Assembly: GCA_026874595.1 (NCBI GenBank) | Contig: CM049317.1 | Span: 45,594,401-45,658,400 of the forward strand | Source: Sipunculus nudus | Lineage: Eukaryota > Annelida > Sipuncula > Golfingiida > Sipunculidae | DNA length: 64,000 bases | Direction: 5' to 3' | In this document: positions 47,901-59,449 of the stretch, one piece after another | How the letters are laid out: every line of letters begins with the position of its first letter | Position numbering within the stretch: the stretch's first letter is position 1 | Made by a program: the position numbers and the translations under genes | Notes under the pieces: model-generated | Databases searched by the model: none | What the model was told of the DNA's origin: nothing | Seen by the model: the letters and a program-made list of their open reading frames with translations, nothing else

Positions 47901-49595
47901 TGACTTATCTGCCTTAAATTTTGCATGTATATATATCTCGGAAAGCTTTCTCGATTTTGTGGCAGGTGGCGCCACTTACATTTAAGTTTAGGCTGCACAC
48001 ATCCAGGCTTGTTTCTCAGAATCGTTTCGACGTATCCTCCTGAAATTTTGCATGTATATAGATCTTACATGGTTCTTTATCATACGCAAAACTTGTAGCG
48101 ACAGCTACAACCATTTTTGCACCACGTCCGCCTGTTTGTCTGCCGTGGTACAAAATTACTCATATCTCGGCAGTGGTTTGATTTATCTGCCTTAAAGTTT
48201 GCATGTATGTAGATGTTGGATAGCTTTCGCGATTTTGTCGCAGGTGGCGCCATCTACTTTCACGTTCCGGCTGAAGAGATCAAGGCTTGTATCTCAGGAC
48301 TGGTTTGACGTATACCCCTGAAATTTTGCATGTGTATAGATCTCACATATCTCTTTATCATACGCAAAACTGGTGTCGACAGCTGCAACCATTTTTGCAC
48401 AGCGTCCGTCTTTGTGTCGTACGTTGGATAAAATCACTCAAATCTCGGCAGTGGTTTGACTTTACGGCCAAAATGTTTGTTTGTATATACATCTTGGATA
48501 GCTTTCTCGATTTTATGACAGGTGGCGCCACTTTCATTCTCATTCAGGCTGCAAACATCCAGGCTTATATCTCAGGACTGGTTTGACGTATCCTCGTGAA
48601 ATTTTGCTTGTGTATAGATGTCACTGACCTTTATTAATTCGCAGAACTGGTGGCTATACCTGCAACCATTTTTGTACAGTGTCCGTTTGTCTGTCTGCCA
48701 TGGTACAAAATTACTCATATCTCGGTATTGGTTTGGATTTTCTGCCTAAAATTTTGCATGTATGTAGATTTTGGATAGTATTTTCGAGTTTGTGGCAGGT
48801 GGCGCCACCTACATTCACGTTCAGGCAGCAGACATCCAGGCTTGTATCTCAGGACTGGTTTGACGTATCCTCCTGAAATTTTGCAAGTCTATCGATCTCA
48901 CATAGCTCTTTGTCATAAGCAAAACTGGTGGCGACAGCTGCAACCAATTTTGCACAGCGTCCGTTTTATATCTCGGAAGTGGTTTGGCTTTATGGCCAAA
49001 AAGTTTGCTTGTATATACATTCTGGATAGCTTTCTCGATTTTGTGACAGGTGGTGCCACTTTCATTCATATTCAGGCTGCAAACATCCAGGCTTATATCT
49101 CAGGACTGGTTTGACGCATCCTCGTAAAATTTTGCTTGTGTATAGATGTCACTAAGCTTTTTATAATTAGAAAAACTGGTGGCTCTACCTGCAACCATTT
49201 TTGCACAGTGTCCGTTTGTTTGTCTGCCGTGGTACAAAATTACTCATATCTCGGCAGTGGTTTGACTTATCTGCCTAAAATTTTGCATGTATATACATCT
49301 CGGATAGCATTCTCGATTTTGGCAGGTGGCGCCACTTACATTTACGTAAAGGCTGCAAACATCCAGGCTTGTATCTCAGAATTGTTTTGACGTATCCTCG
49401 TGAAATTTTGCATGTGTATAGATCTGACATGGTTCTTTATCATACGCAAAACGGGTAGCGCCACCTGCAACCATTTTTGCACAGCGTCCGTCTGTTTTTC
49501 TGCCGTTGGATAAAATCACATATCTCGGCAGTGGTTTGATTTATCTGCCTGATAAATCACATATCTCGGCAGTGGTTTGATTTATCTGCCTTTTT
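45000..49595 (+). mobile_element. Palindrome-headed satellite element with ~15 units of 278 bp
   Basis: The head (TATCCGCC..GTTTTTCGGATA, CCGCCG run, 'agagaactcctccgtaacc') precedes units whose 'aggtggcgccac' landmark recurs at about 45463, 45741, 46018, 46296, 46573, 46851, 47129, 47406, 47687, 47965, 48242, 48521, 48797, 49049 and 49324. Each unit is a dimer of diverged ~139-bp halves, one with 'tatctcggcagtggtttgac' and one with 'tatctcaggactggtttgac'. The array ends with a 42-bp tandem duplication. All open frames on both strands here are repeat translations. Confidence 0.9.
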
Positions 49596-50194
49596 TAAAG
49601 CCGGTGCTGTTTGAGTACTGATCATCTTCCGGGCTATGTCTTTACAATTTTTACCATTATTTCCTGTCATATGGTTACTACAGTTTACATTCTGCTTTAT
49701 TCTAGAGCAGTTTTCATTAATGCATATAGTAATAGTGATGATCGAGCGCGACTGAATTGAACAGTGACTCAAGTGATGGATACGAGATCCACGAGAGCAC
49801 AAAAAGTATGCTTTGGTTTATTATGGCAAAGTTAATGTGCTAGGTGTCACCCGATAAAAGTTACCCCTTTCTTATGCCCAAGGAAAAAGGTTGCCTATAC
49901 CAAGTGACGAACCATGTTGCCTTTGGTTCAACGTGAAAAGTAGAGAACGTTTTGATGGCGCAGTCAGCGTATCAGTACTCAGGCACACAACAAACCACAA
50001 GTCAGCGGTTAAAACAACAAGAGTAAATTAAGAGAACATAAATGATACAGAGTTCAAAATGACCTACCAGCTAGATCGGGTTCCCAGCCTGTTACGCCTT
50101 ACTAGATACATTGGTGCATGCACTAAATAAAGCCTTTAGTAAAAGTCTCTTGATTAAAGTCTCAAGATCTCCTGGACTAATGATCTTGGACCCC
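49596..50194. other. No gene seen
   Basis: Single-copy-looking sequence between the satellite and the minisatellite; no exon was recognised. Confidence 0.4.
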
Positions 50195-50700
50195 GGCTGG
50201 AGGCACCTCACTGCACCTCACTGGATACCCGCTGGCAGCACCTCGCTGGATACCCGCTGGCAGCACCTCGCTGGATACCCGCTGGCAGCACCTCGCTGAA
50301 TACCCGCTAGCAGCACCTCGCTGAATACCCGCTGGCAGCACCTCACTGGACACCCGCTGGCAGCACCTCACTGGATACCCGCTGGCAGCACCTCGCTGGA
50401 TACCCGCTGGCAGCACCTCACTGGACACCCGCTGGCAGCACCTCACTGGACACCCGCTGGCAGCACCTCGCTGGATACCCACTGGCAGCAACTTACTGGA
50501 CACTACTGTCAGCACCTCACTGGACTATATCTGTCAAAGGCTGGCAGCACTTCTCTGGACAGCACGTAACTGTACAGCACCTCCCTGGACAGACCCTCAC
50601 TGTACAGCCCCTCGCTGGACAGCACCTCACTGGACCAAACTGTCACCGGCTGGACAGCACCTCATCGAACAGAACCTCGCCGGACAGCACCTCACTTCTT
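50195..50700 (+). repeat. 25-bp minisatellite (cacctcgctggatacccgctggcag)n
   Basis: Twelve or so near-perfect copies to about 50515, then degenerate 'cagcacctcactgga' units to about 50700. 75 nt (three units) keep frame, which creates a false 112-codon minus-strand open frame. Confidence 0.9.
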
Positions 50701-52576
50701 TGGACACTGGGCGGCAGCACGTCTGGTCTCCGTAGAGTGTCTTTATGACCGTATACATATCCTTTAATACTCTTCTACCTTGGAGGCTTAGTTATTTTCA
50801 TAAGATAATTACAAAGAATCGCTTGCTTTTCTGCTTTGGCCCATTTATGTTCATGAGCACACTGAATTCCAAATAGGCTGGGAACGAAAAATCCCTGAAC
50901 CCCACGGCGAGCACCACAACAATGGCATAATTGGATCTGCGGCGCACTCTATAATCTTTTACTGAAAGCCGCCAATTTTTAAGAAAACAACAAAAATGGT
51001 CTGACCGGCGCGTCAATTCTCGCTCTACAAATACAAATAAACAACTCTTCCGTCACAGTTAACCCGAGAAATGAAATCTTAATGATACACTCGATTGACA
51101 CTATGAATAACGTTATTTTCACCCGTACATCCTACAGTGAAGTATATTTCCAGGGGCGAATTAAGAGGGGGACAGTGTTATTATTTTTATTATTTAGAAT
51201 ATTTATACAGGGTAATCCGTTCAACAAGACTGCGTGATCGGCATCAACGTGAGGTTGGTAAAAAAGAATAGACGCTTGCCACTGAAAAACTGAGCGTTTC
51301 ATACCGTTTTCTTTCCTATACTTCTATACTGACAAGAGTAGTCTAGCACACTTGTACAAATGTGCCCACCTTTCTTACTATCTCATATTCGCTCCATAAA
51401 TATAGCAGACCACCTTCTCCACATGTTCTAGTAAGTGTATTCTTATCATTCTGATAATGATGGGAACATGAACACGAAGGTACAAAAGAACCAGTAGGCG
51501 TGTTATGTCATTGACATTGGTTATATACAGTCTTAAACCAATATATGTGCACGTGTGAAAAAGTCGCTCAAATGATATCTTTGGAATAATATATTTTATC
51601 CACATTGATCACTTGTTTGACCAGTTTTCTTCAACCAGATATATAAATAATGCATATCATTCATGTCAGACATAGTCTGGATACACAACCAGCTCGACCC
51701 ACAATTACAAAGACTAGCATAACAAACATAATGGTATCAACAAACTAGATAATAGCTTAATTTATGCTGACATGGAATAAGTAAGACTAGTTTCCATTAA
51801 CGCCAAAACGCCATTACAGTTTGAGACAGATCGATTAAAGTTGTAGATATCGTGTGGACAAACATAAAAAAACAGACAAGAAACAGGTACGGACTATGCT
51901 GAATCTGTACTATAAAAACACCGGTGCAGCCTTGGAATTCCAATATATAATAAATTAACATGTATCACATTGTGAAAGGTGACTTTTCTAATGCATTTAT
52001 GCTTCGTGAGAAGGTCAACCAGTGGGATGACCTGCCCCCAATTGTTTTCAATGCGACTGAAATGATAAGAAAACATACGTGTACTAAAGAAGTGTATGTT
52101 ACCCAGGTTAGGTTTCTTAAACCGAAATTTCCTGATTTACAATTTACAATCCGGCATGTAACTCATGTGATTCTTGGTATTGAGTTGGTTTCCAGTTCCG
52201 TGAATGTCAAATTTTTAAGAGTTACACTGTAATGTTGACGGAAGGCTATTAATAATAGTTTCCACAACTTTTTTTTACATATACACATACTTACCTATTT
52301 TTACATTTACACATACCTACCTATTTATATCCTCAACAAGACCACATACATTATGATGGCTACAACCAATATTGCCACTTCAACTGATAGCACAAGATCA
52401 ATCATCTTCCTGTCAATTCGACCTACTACATAAGCCTCTTTAGAAGTCTGATCCTCATTTTATGATATAGTTTCTTTATGAGATTACTGTGTTATAAATA
52501 ATGATGTGCGAGATTACGTTACATAACCGACCCATCACATTCTGAAAACAGTCCCCGCCTTTGTGTGATTCATTCT

Positions 52577-52613
<37 letters not shown>

Positions 52614-53094
52614 CTCTTGAATCTCCATTTACGGTTAGCGTTGCGAACTTGGTTGGTTGCTCTGTTGATAGGTGATTTATAAAATAAAACATAGTATCAG
52701 TGTTGCTGCATACAGTATTCTCAGGTGTTCCATTATTCATTCAACAGAATTAAGTACGCTTGCAAGATATATTTGCTCCAGAGAATTATTATAGTTGTAG
52801 TTTCTGAAAAAAACGGAAAAAAACATTGAAATTTTGTTCCATATTTAGGCGATTTTTTGTTTGTTTTACTTTTCAGTATATTCTTATTATGAGATCATTG
52901 TAATTGAATCACGGCAATGCAGTTAAAAGAGATAAAAAGAGTTAAGTAGTTTAAAGGTCTTTTTTTTCTTGAATTTAACACAATATCTTCAGAGATCACT
53001 GTTGCTGCTATGGTTTTGAATAAGAGGGCATTATTCCCTTACCGTAAACTACGTAGTATACTTTTCTCTCTTGTTTCTTGCCTTCGGCTAAAAG
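50701..53094. other. No gene I can support; (CT)n at 52577-52610
   Basis: A plus-strand frame at 51960-52232 contains KVNQWDDLPPIVFNATEMIR and ends near a CAG|GTTAGG donor. It has protein-like composition, but no acceptor, neighbouring exon or known domain supports it. Confidence 0.3.
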
Positions 53095-53460
53095 TCAAAC
53101 TTGTATACCACTGTTTTCTAGATTGCTGTTGTAGATCAAGAGAAACACTTTTCCGGGTTTCAGTTCACGAGAATATTTTCTCTGACATTCAATCAGGATA
53201 CAGCCATCATGCTCGATACACTGACAATTTTGTTTCCATTGTAGTTGGTTTCTTCTTCTATACCAGTACGAGAGCTTAGGGTTAAAACTCTCGAGGTAAT
53301 CACGTAAGTTTTCCGGTTTCTCTAACATACTGTTCGGCCTGTGACAGGTTATGTTTGTAATCCCTGGAAAAATACCCGGTTTGATTACTCTTTCCTGCGT
53401 ATTTATAATGATTTTAACAATTTTCTTAGTGTGTGAATTGACTGCTTCAAGAGCAGACAA
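53095..53460 (-). CDS. Possible terminal exon, cysteine-rich (unrecognised)
   Basis: A 121-codon minus-strand frame with protein-like composition: NITCHRPNSML, SYWYRRRNQLQWKQNCQC, HDGCILIECQRKYSREL and a C-terminus ending in a stop. A signal-like hydrophobic stretch (IIPLFVLLSLVQQ) lies upstream in another frame at about 53540-53590 with a possible CAAG|GTGCGT donor, but without ATG and with an implausibly short intron. I do not recognise the family. The opposite strand also has open frames, so the strand is uncertain. Confidence 0.3.
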   Translation of the reverse strand: MSALEAVNSHTKKIVKIIINTQERVIKPGIFPGITNITCHRPNSMLEKPENLRDYLESFNPKLSYWYRRRNQLQWKQNCQCIEHDGCILIECQRKYSRELKPGKVFLLIYNSNLENSGIQV

Positions 53461-54282
53461 TGTAAGAGGATCGGGATTAGAGAGAGAATTGCCGATTTAA
53501 ACGAAACAGGATTTAATGCCATAACAATCATGAATTTAAACGCACCTTGCTGCACCAGGCTGAGTAGTACAAAGAGCGGTATTATCAATTGCCCTATTAT
53601 ATCCTCCTTCTCAATTCTAGGAAAATGTATGGTGGAAAGATAAATTGGTTTCTAACATTACATTATTTTTCAGTTATAACTCTTTCATTCCTGCTGGTGT
53701 TACTTTTACGGTTTTCCTACTGCAGACAAGAAATGTTAAAACAGCACAGAAGTAAATTTATATTAATTGCTGAACATCAATAGGTTACTGTGTTGTTCTG
53801 TAAACGTATGATATTATAGTAAATGTATACAGCATTTTACTTTTCCTGTTTTAAGAACAGAACTAATTTATGTCTGGAATGAATCACCTACCTTCCTTTA
53901 AATGATGTAAGCTGCTTAGCGACGTTCAAAAATGCCTTCTATAGAACAACCTATATAAACCTGTAACCTGAATTCTAAACTCATAGAAATATAGTTGTGT
54001 ACAGATTACAAATTTGTGCAATGTACAAATACCTGCAGAAGCAGAAATATACATCCGTCCGTGTCCTGATCCATCTGGTGCAGGGGAAACCCCATGGCTC
54101 ATTTCTGTGCGTGTACACCAGCAGCATGCATGTACACAAGGAAAGTTCAAAGGCGGCCTTGTGTTTCAAAAGTGGTCTTACATATGTGAAAAATGTGTAG
54201 TCGGAGTCTTGCTAGAATTTAAGGATTTGTGAGGATTAAATAGTAGTGACCTTCTCAGGACCGGACAATAGGTCTTTAATGA
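53461..54282. other. No gene I can support
   Basis: A plus-strand frame at 53589-53783 contains a hydrophobic helix (VITLSFLLVLLLRF) after a TTTTTCAG, which could be a transmembrane exon, but has no partners. I also searched here for a tail exon of lectin copy B and found none. Confidence 0.3.
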
Positions 54283-54432
54283 ATTAATTATGAAAGCCAT
54301 TTAGTAATACCATATACTACACTTCTGTATATTACATATCTGCTGCATTTCTTAATGAATGAATTATGAAAGCCATTTAGTAATACCATATACTACACTT
54401 CTGTATATTACATATCTGCTGCATTTCTTTAG
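54283..54432. repeat. 76-bp tandem direct duplication
   Basis: 'gaattatgaaagccatttag' through 'tgctgcatttctt' occurs twice in a row, almost identical, just left of the segmental duplication boundary. Confidence 0.9.
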
Positions 54433-54950
54433 TACAGAAATGTACCATTTAAAAGTTTGTCCACAGAGTGGAGCATTTACACAGGGCACAGACATCCCCA
54501 AACATGGACAACTACCTTGAGCCTATTAGCATTATTTAAGATCAACATGGTTTAATTTCAGGGGAAAGAAGTTGTCTCCTAGATAGCAAATATGATAAAA
54601 AATCATACAGAGTTTTCAAATAAAAGTGTAGGTTCGGATAGCCCCTTATATTTATTCATTCCAATATTTGAAAGAGTAGATTATTCGTGCCTATAAGGAA
54701 TCACCTATCTTTCTGTGTACAAAATAATTCTGTCAGGAATCTCGGATTATAGATATACAGAAAGAAGACGTATGGTGACCATTCGCCATATGACCCATTA
54801 ACACTTTATGATTCAACGTTGTCCGGAAAAACATCTTTGTACACATGTTTTATTAAATGTTACATGTTAAGAGGATGTTTACTTTTATTCCTCGCACCGA
54901 TTACTCCGATGTTTAGTTGTTAGTTATACAAACTAGCCGATAATACTTGC

Positions 54951-55044
54951 CTTTTTAATTTCACTGACTGTATCAAAATAATTACCAGCAAAGCCAACAC
55001 AATATCACAGCATATAACAACAAGCGCGATGAGTGGGTAACTAC
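54951..55044 (-). CDS. Copy B exon 6: transmembrane segment with GC donor
   Basis: 94 nt, phases 1 to 2 as in copy A. Encodes LIALVVICCDIVLALLVIIL. An Asp sits inside the helix where copy A has Val. The donor is AAAAG|GCAAGT instead of GTAAGT. Confidence 0.7.
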
Positions 55045-58000
55045 CTAAAAAAGCATAACACAAGTACTAAAGCTTGGAGACAAAAAAATTAGGTGCGCTA
55101 AAATTCTCAGAGGGCCGTTAAATTTGCTATGATTGCATGAATATTCATAAAAAAAACACAGTTCAGACCGCATTTCCTTAAATGGATTAAAATTTGAGTG
55201 TGTGGTGCGATCATCACCAATTCATCAAATATTTACCTTTCACACAAACAACAACGGTCAGGTTTGAACAATCTTGGATCCTCCAGCCAAAGGGGTGGAC
55301 AGTCAGAAGAACTGCACAATGAAATTCGCTTTCCTTCCTTCCAGGGTCTTCTTTAAATCTTGGTTCTAATGGATGTTTAATTTTACCTAAATTGTTGAAA
55401 AAAAAAATGTTGCGAGTATTTAAAGATAACCAAAGGTTGATGACTACTCTCTTGTGAATAAGTATATAACCAGATCATTCACAAGCAATTAACTTATTCA
55501 ACTGATTTCTACGTTAGTATTGCTCTACAATAAATCATGTATCTGCTAAAACTGAATTATTATTATTATAATTATTATTATATTAGTACTGATAACAGTA
55601 GGGATGTTGTTGTAGCAATATTATTCAGATGATGTAACATGCAGGTGTACTTGCTATATACAGATTTAAGTAGAGCAAGCCCTTTTAATATCGCTCTGCT
55701 TGAACCTTACCTGAATCCTCATCCACCCAGTCCTCCGTCCGCCATCCTACCCATGCTACACCGGGTAACTCAATGAGGCTTTGATTCTTCAAGTTTTTAA
55801 TGTTCTTTTCATAATTATCATCAGGAACCCAAAGATTTCCTCCCGCCACCTTACACTCCGCCCTTGCCTCAAACCAGGTCAAGCTTTGGTATTGAATCAA
55901 TAAACACCCGCCCTGATGTCGATGGCAGGACCAGGGGAGACATACAGGGCATTCTGAAATGACAAGAAATTACATACCGGTACAATAATGTACATGAAGT
56001 GTAATTCAGGCTGAGAAACACTCCAGCATGCAGAACGGCTACCCTACTATGACAACACTATTTTCATTACCAACTGAGCGTATTTGGAAAATATCCATTA
56101 TCATGAATGTTTATCTGCTAATCAAACCCTTTTTTTAATAATCTAAACCTTTTACTTACTTGAAATGAAACAAATGGATCCTTTCATTTTCGTATAACAA
56201 CTTTGATTCCAGGGGACAGGGTTTATTTTGTCGAGTTTCAGAAACAAGCACCTTTGGTTAGGTTGTATTCCATTGCCAGGATCCCAGTTACCTGAATGTG
56301 TATGGAGTGTTATTTTTGTCCTACATTCATTGTATCACCACATGTCCATTATTTTCCAAATTTAAGAAACATGAGATTGAAAATTATACTTACAAGTGTA
56401 CGATAGAATTTTGAACAGGAGAAATTTGAGCTCAGCAGATAGTTTATTAAAGATGGCGGCCTTTAACGTCTGGTGTTACATTAGCAAGTTCGACAGAAAA
56501 GAAATATTGTATATATGAAATTTTATATACTCTGGATATTCATATTGATAACAACTAGAAGTAATTAAACGATTTTTTGTTAATGTTATGCTGATTGTTT
56601 CTATCTAATGTTAACTTTCTGCCATGTGAAAATGATGAAAATGTACTTCTTTTATCAACAGGCATCCACGAGTTGTAATAGTGTCGTCTGTAGGAGAGCC
56701 ACACTTGAGTTGATTCGACGAGTTTTGCCAGGAGATGAAGCTGAGCGACCGTCAAATCCCCAGGAAGTCTCATCCCCTGGCTTCTACAAAATTCTGCAGC
56801 GGCCGACTGACTCAACCTAGGTGACGTTCTATTAAAGTAGAAGGAAAGACTGGCTCCCGAAGTCTGTCCGAGAGTGTCTGGAAAGACAGAATATAAAACG
56901 GATGATTTTAGAGTAACGGAAGGTCAATACTTAATAACTTCAAAGTAAATTTGGAAGGAATTTCATAATAAGGGATATTTTGTATTTAGTTAGTTAGTTT
57001 GTTGGGTGCAATCTGTCAAAGATTTGTCCTGTTCTGAACTGCAACATTTCGTATGGCATGGCCATGTGTCTGGGTAAAAATGAAAACTATTTTAGAAAAA
57101 AAGTCTAAGGCTAGTTTGTCTGAAAAAGATAAAAAAAATCACATTGGAAAGAGGTTTTAAAACGGAAACTTTAAAAGGAACTGGTGATTACAAACAAAAC
57201 AAAGCGCTTAGTGCTGATACACACTGGAGGGACCAACGAATAAGTGCTGCACAGCAGCCACGGCTGGGTCTAGACCTGTACCGTGCAATTTGCTGATGAC
57301 ACCTGGCTTGTGTTGAGGGACAGAAGTGGGCGATAATGTAGTGTACCGACTTAGAAATAAGGCCAAAAAAAAATCAGCAAAATTTGCCATATATAAACAG
57401 AAAATTGCAGAAAAAAAAAGATAAAAATGTATTCGCTGATTTTGCCCCAAGGGCACATGTAGGTCCACCCATGAAATATTTTACGCAAATATTGCTTTAG
57501 AAATAAACCCATCAACCCCCTGTATCCCTCACTTTCAACGGGGGAGGCTTCATTCATTCACCAAACAGTGAGGATATAGCGCATCCGAGATAAACATACA
57601 CCTGAGATTAAGCACAACTTTCTTAAATTTAGTTTGATCACATTTAAAATATGCCAGTTGTATCTGGAACCGATATAAAAAAAGAATCTTTATTACAATT
57701 GACGGTGGTCTCTGAACTTCAATTTGTCACCTTACTCCTTGTTGCCACGCCTCTAATATGCATGCTTTTATCTTTAAATGTCTGGAAAGATGCAAAGTGT
57801 GTCCTAATGGGGTTTCTTTTAATAAAACCCTAATAACTCCATAGATATTTCGAGTTATATTGAAGGGGATTTTATTGTTACATTTAATAAAATATTTATG
57901 ATACAGCTTTGAATGTTGTTGTTTAAGCATGTTACCAGTGACCTTGTCCTTTATCAATGGGGTCCAGATGTTGTTAAAACTAGACTGTTTTCTCAGATAT

Positions 58001-59449
58001 TAATTTTAATGAATTACTAATATATTATGCAAAGGTATGGTTTTGGTTTCATTCTTATTAATAAGGGTTTTCTCCCATCCTCCACTGAAGCTTCCCTTTT
58101 GAAACTGCATGATCCATTATTTTAAGAATTATTTTACAGAATTATTATGAACAGATTAATTTGTCGTAACTGGCACTATAATTAATCCAACAACGAAGAA
58201 GATGTAACATTTACAATGTTATACATATCAATCGATAACTTAATAACAATATTTTTACCACCAGAAATTCGAAAACAAAAAGAAAAACTGACAAGATGCA
58301 ACCAAGTTGAAACAGCAACCGTTACGTATAGCTACCTCCCAAGACACGTCAAGAGTTTTTTACACAAGCGCCCATATCGGCAGCGTCGCATATTATTGTT
58401 TAGGATTATTTAACACGCAGTCTAACATATCTTTAGACATGCTATTTTAAAACTCAATAATTCGTAATTATTTGAGGAAGTATTATTGAGAAAATTACGT
58501 AATTGTTTCCGGAACCAGTTGTGGATGCTTGTCTGTGCAGCTTTCTACCTGCAAAGAACTGAAGCTGGACTGTTAATATGCTTTAGGAATTTGATGCTAC
58601 GATACATGGTTTTTTTCGACAAAAAATACTTAAATACTTTTAGTGAACAAGTTTTCAATGATACATTTGTGTGTAGTTGCGGTATATATCTTAGATAACC
58701 TTTCTTTTCATAGCACACCGTTTGTGTTCATGTATTTTCTGCTACTTTATTTATGTTTGTAAATATGTTTATATATTGAATTCGCATGATTTTCAAGGTA
58801 TACACTAGACACTAGAAGACAGGTTTTTATCATCTTATAATTATAGTGTAAACAATGATTCTAAATCTACCACACTTAAGTACCCCCATTAACGATGAAA
58901 ATTCAGTTATTTCAGGTTGAATTTGGATTAATGCCAAATTATACAAGGAACTAAACCTTAAAAATAAATTTGAAACATAGTCAGCAGTATATTACGCATA
59001 TGATATCAGTCGGTAACATTTGAACACCGTGACTGTTAATGCATGGAAGATTCCCCAGAGTAATCAAAATAAACGAAAAATATATATATTATAATAAATA
59101 TATATAATTATATATTATATATATATACATACATGCACGTGTGAGTGTGTGTGTGTTTCAACCGCATCCTACCACGATGAGCAACAGCATCAATAATATA
59201 CATATTAATTTATGCCTCGCATGCCTTCGGTCAGCAAGGTCACAGGTCACAGGACAAGCGGGTTACCGGTATTCGCTAGCCGACCAGTCAGCATGTAAAT
59301 TTGGGCTAATTCCCGATGCAATGAACCAGCGACATGACGAATAACACATTGTAAATTCTGTTATGATAAATATATATCATCTCACCTAACGATGACTGCT
59401 CGCCAAACCCGTAAGGAATCACAGCCCAGAGCCACAAGACACGGGACAT
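54951..59449 (-). CDS. Double C-type lectin receptor, copy B (six exons found; no stalk, tail not found)
   Basis: Exons 59386-59449, 56647-56877, 56160-56291, 55711-55953, 55237-55386 and 54951-55044 all match copy A in length and phase (914 nt, open throughout); only the first differs, by an in-frame four-codon deletion. The protein would have signal peptide, CTLD-1, CTLD-2, then directly a transmembrane segment without the 34-residue stalk. The stalk exon is phase 1-1, so its loss keeps the frame. The tail exon is outside the duplicated block and no substitute was recognised, so the gene may be truncated, fused to an unknown exon, or use a new tail. Open frames across all six exons argue against a long-dead pseudogene. 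Confidence 0.75.
55237..55386 (-). CDS. Copy B exon 5: CTLD-2 second half
   Basis: 150 nt, phase 1 both ends, acceptor ATTTAG, donor G|GTAAAT. Encodes [29 protein letters not shown] and VVCVK. Confidence 0.8.
55711..55953 (-). CDS. Copy B exon 4: CTLD-2 first half
   Basis: 243 nt, phase 1 both ends, donor G|GTAAGG. Nearly identical to copy A apart from a few residues near NLKNQSLIELPGVAWVGWR. Confidence 0.85.
56160..56291 (-). CDS. Copy B exon 3: CTLD-1 second half
   Basis: 132 nt, phase 1 both ends, donor A|GTAAGT. Encodes [15 protein letters not shown] and KGSICFIS. The intron before it is only 355 bp, against 6,255 bp in copy A where the transposon sits. Confidence 0.8.
56647..56877 (-). 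CDS. Copy B exon 2: CTLD-1 first half
   Basis: 231 nt, acceptor TTCCAG, donor GAA|GTACAT. Differs from copy A around residues NRTSPRLSQ, gaining an N-glycosylation site (NRT). The same first cysteine is missing. Confidence 0.75.
56878..59385. other. Intron 1 of lectin copy B
   Basis: Colinear with copy A intron 1 but without the MITE. No further exon was recognised; the frame at 57208-57468 is rejected. Confidence 0.5.
59386..59449 (-). CDS. Copy B exon 1: signal peptide
   Basis: 64 nt, phase-1 donor G|GTGAGA. Encodes [20 protein letters not shown] plus Leu. A second in-frame ATG four codons upstream (MSAG) is absent from copy A. Confidence 0.8.

Noticed and set aside
45681-49390. Many overlapping open frames of 60-100 codons on both strands
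   Set aside because: All are frames of the 278-bp satellite; the same peptides recur with each unit and no start or splice context is conserved.
50177-50515. 112-codon minus-strand frame with a repeated CCQRVSSEVLPAGIQRG motif
   Set aside because: Produced by a 25-bp minisatellite whose triple keeps frame.
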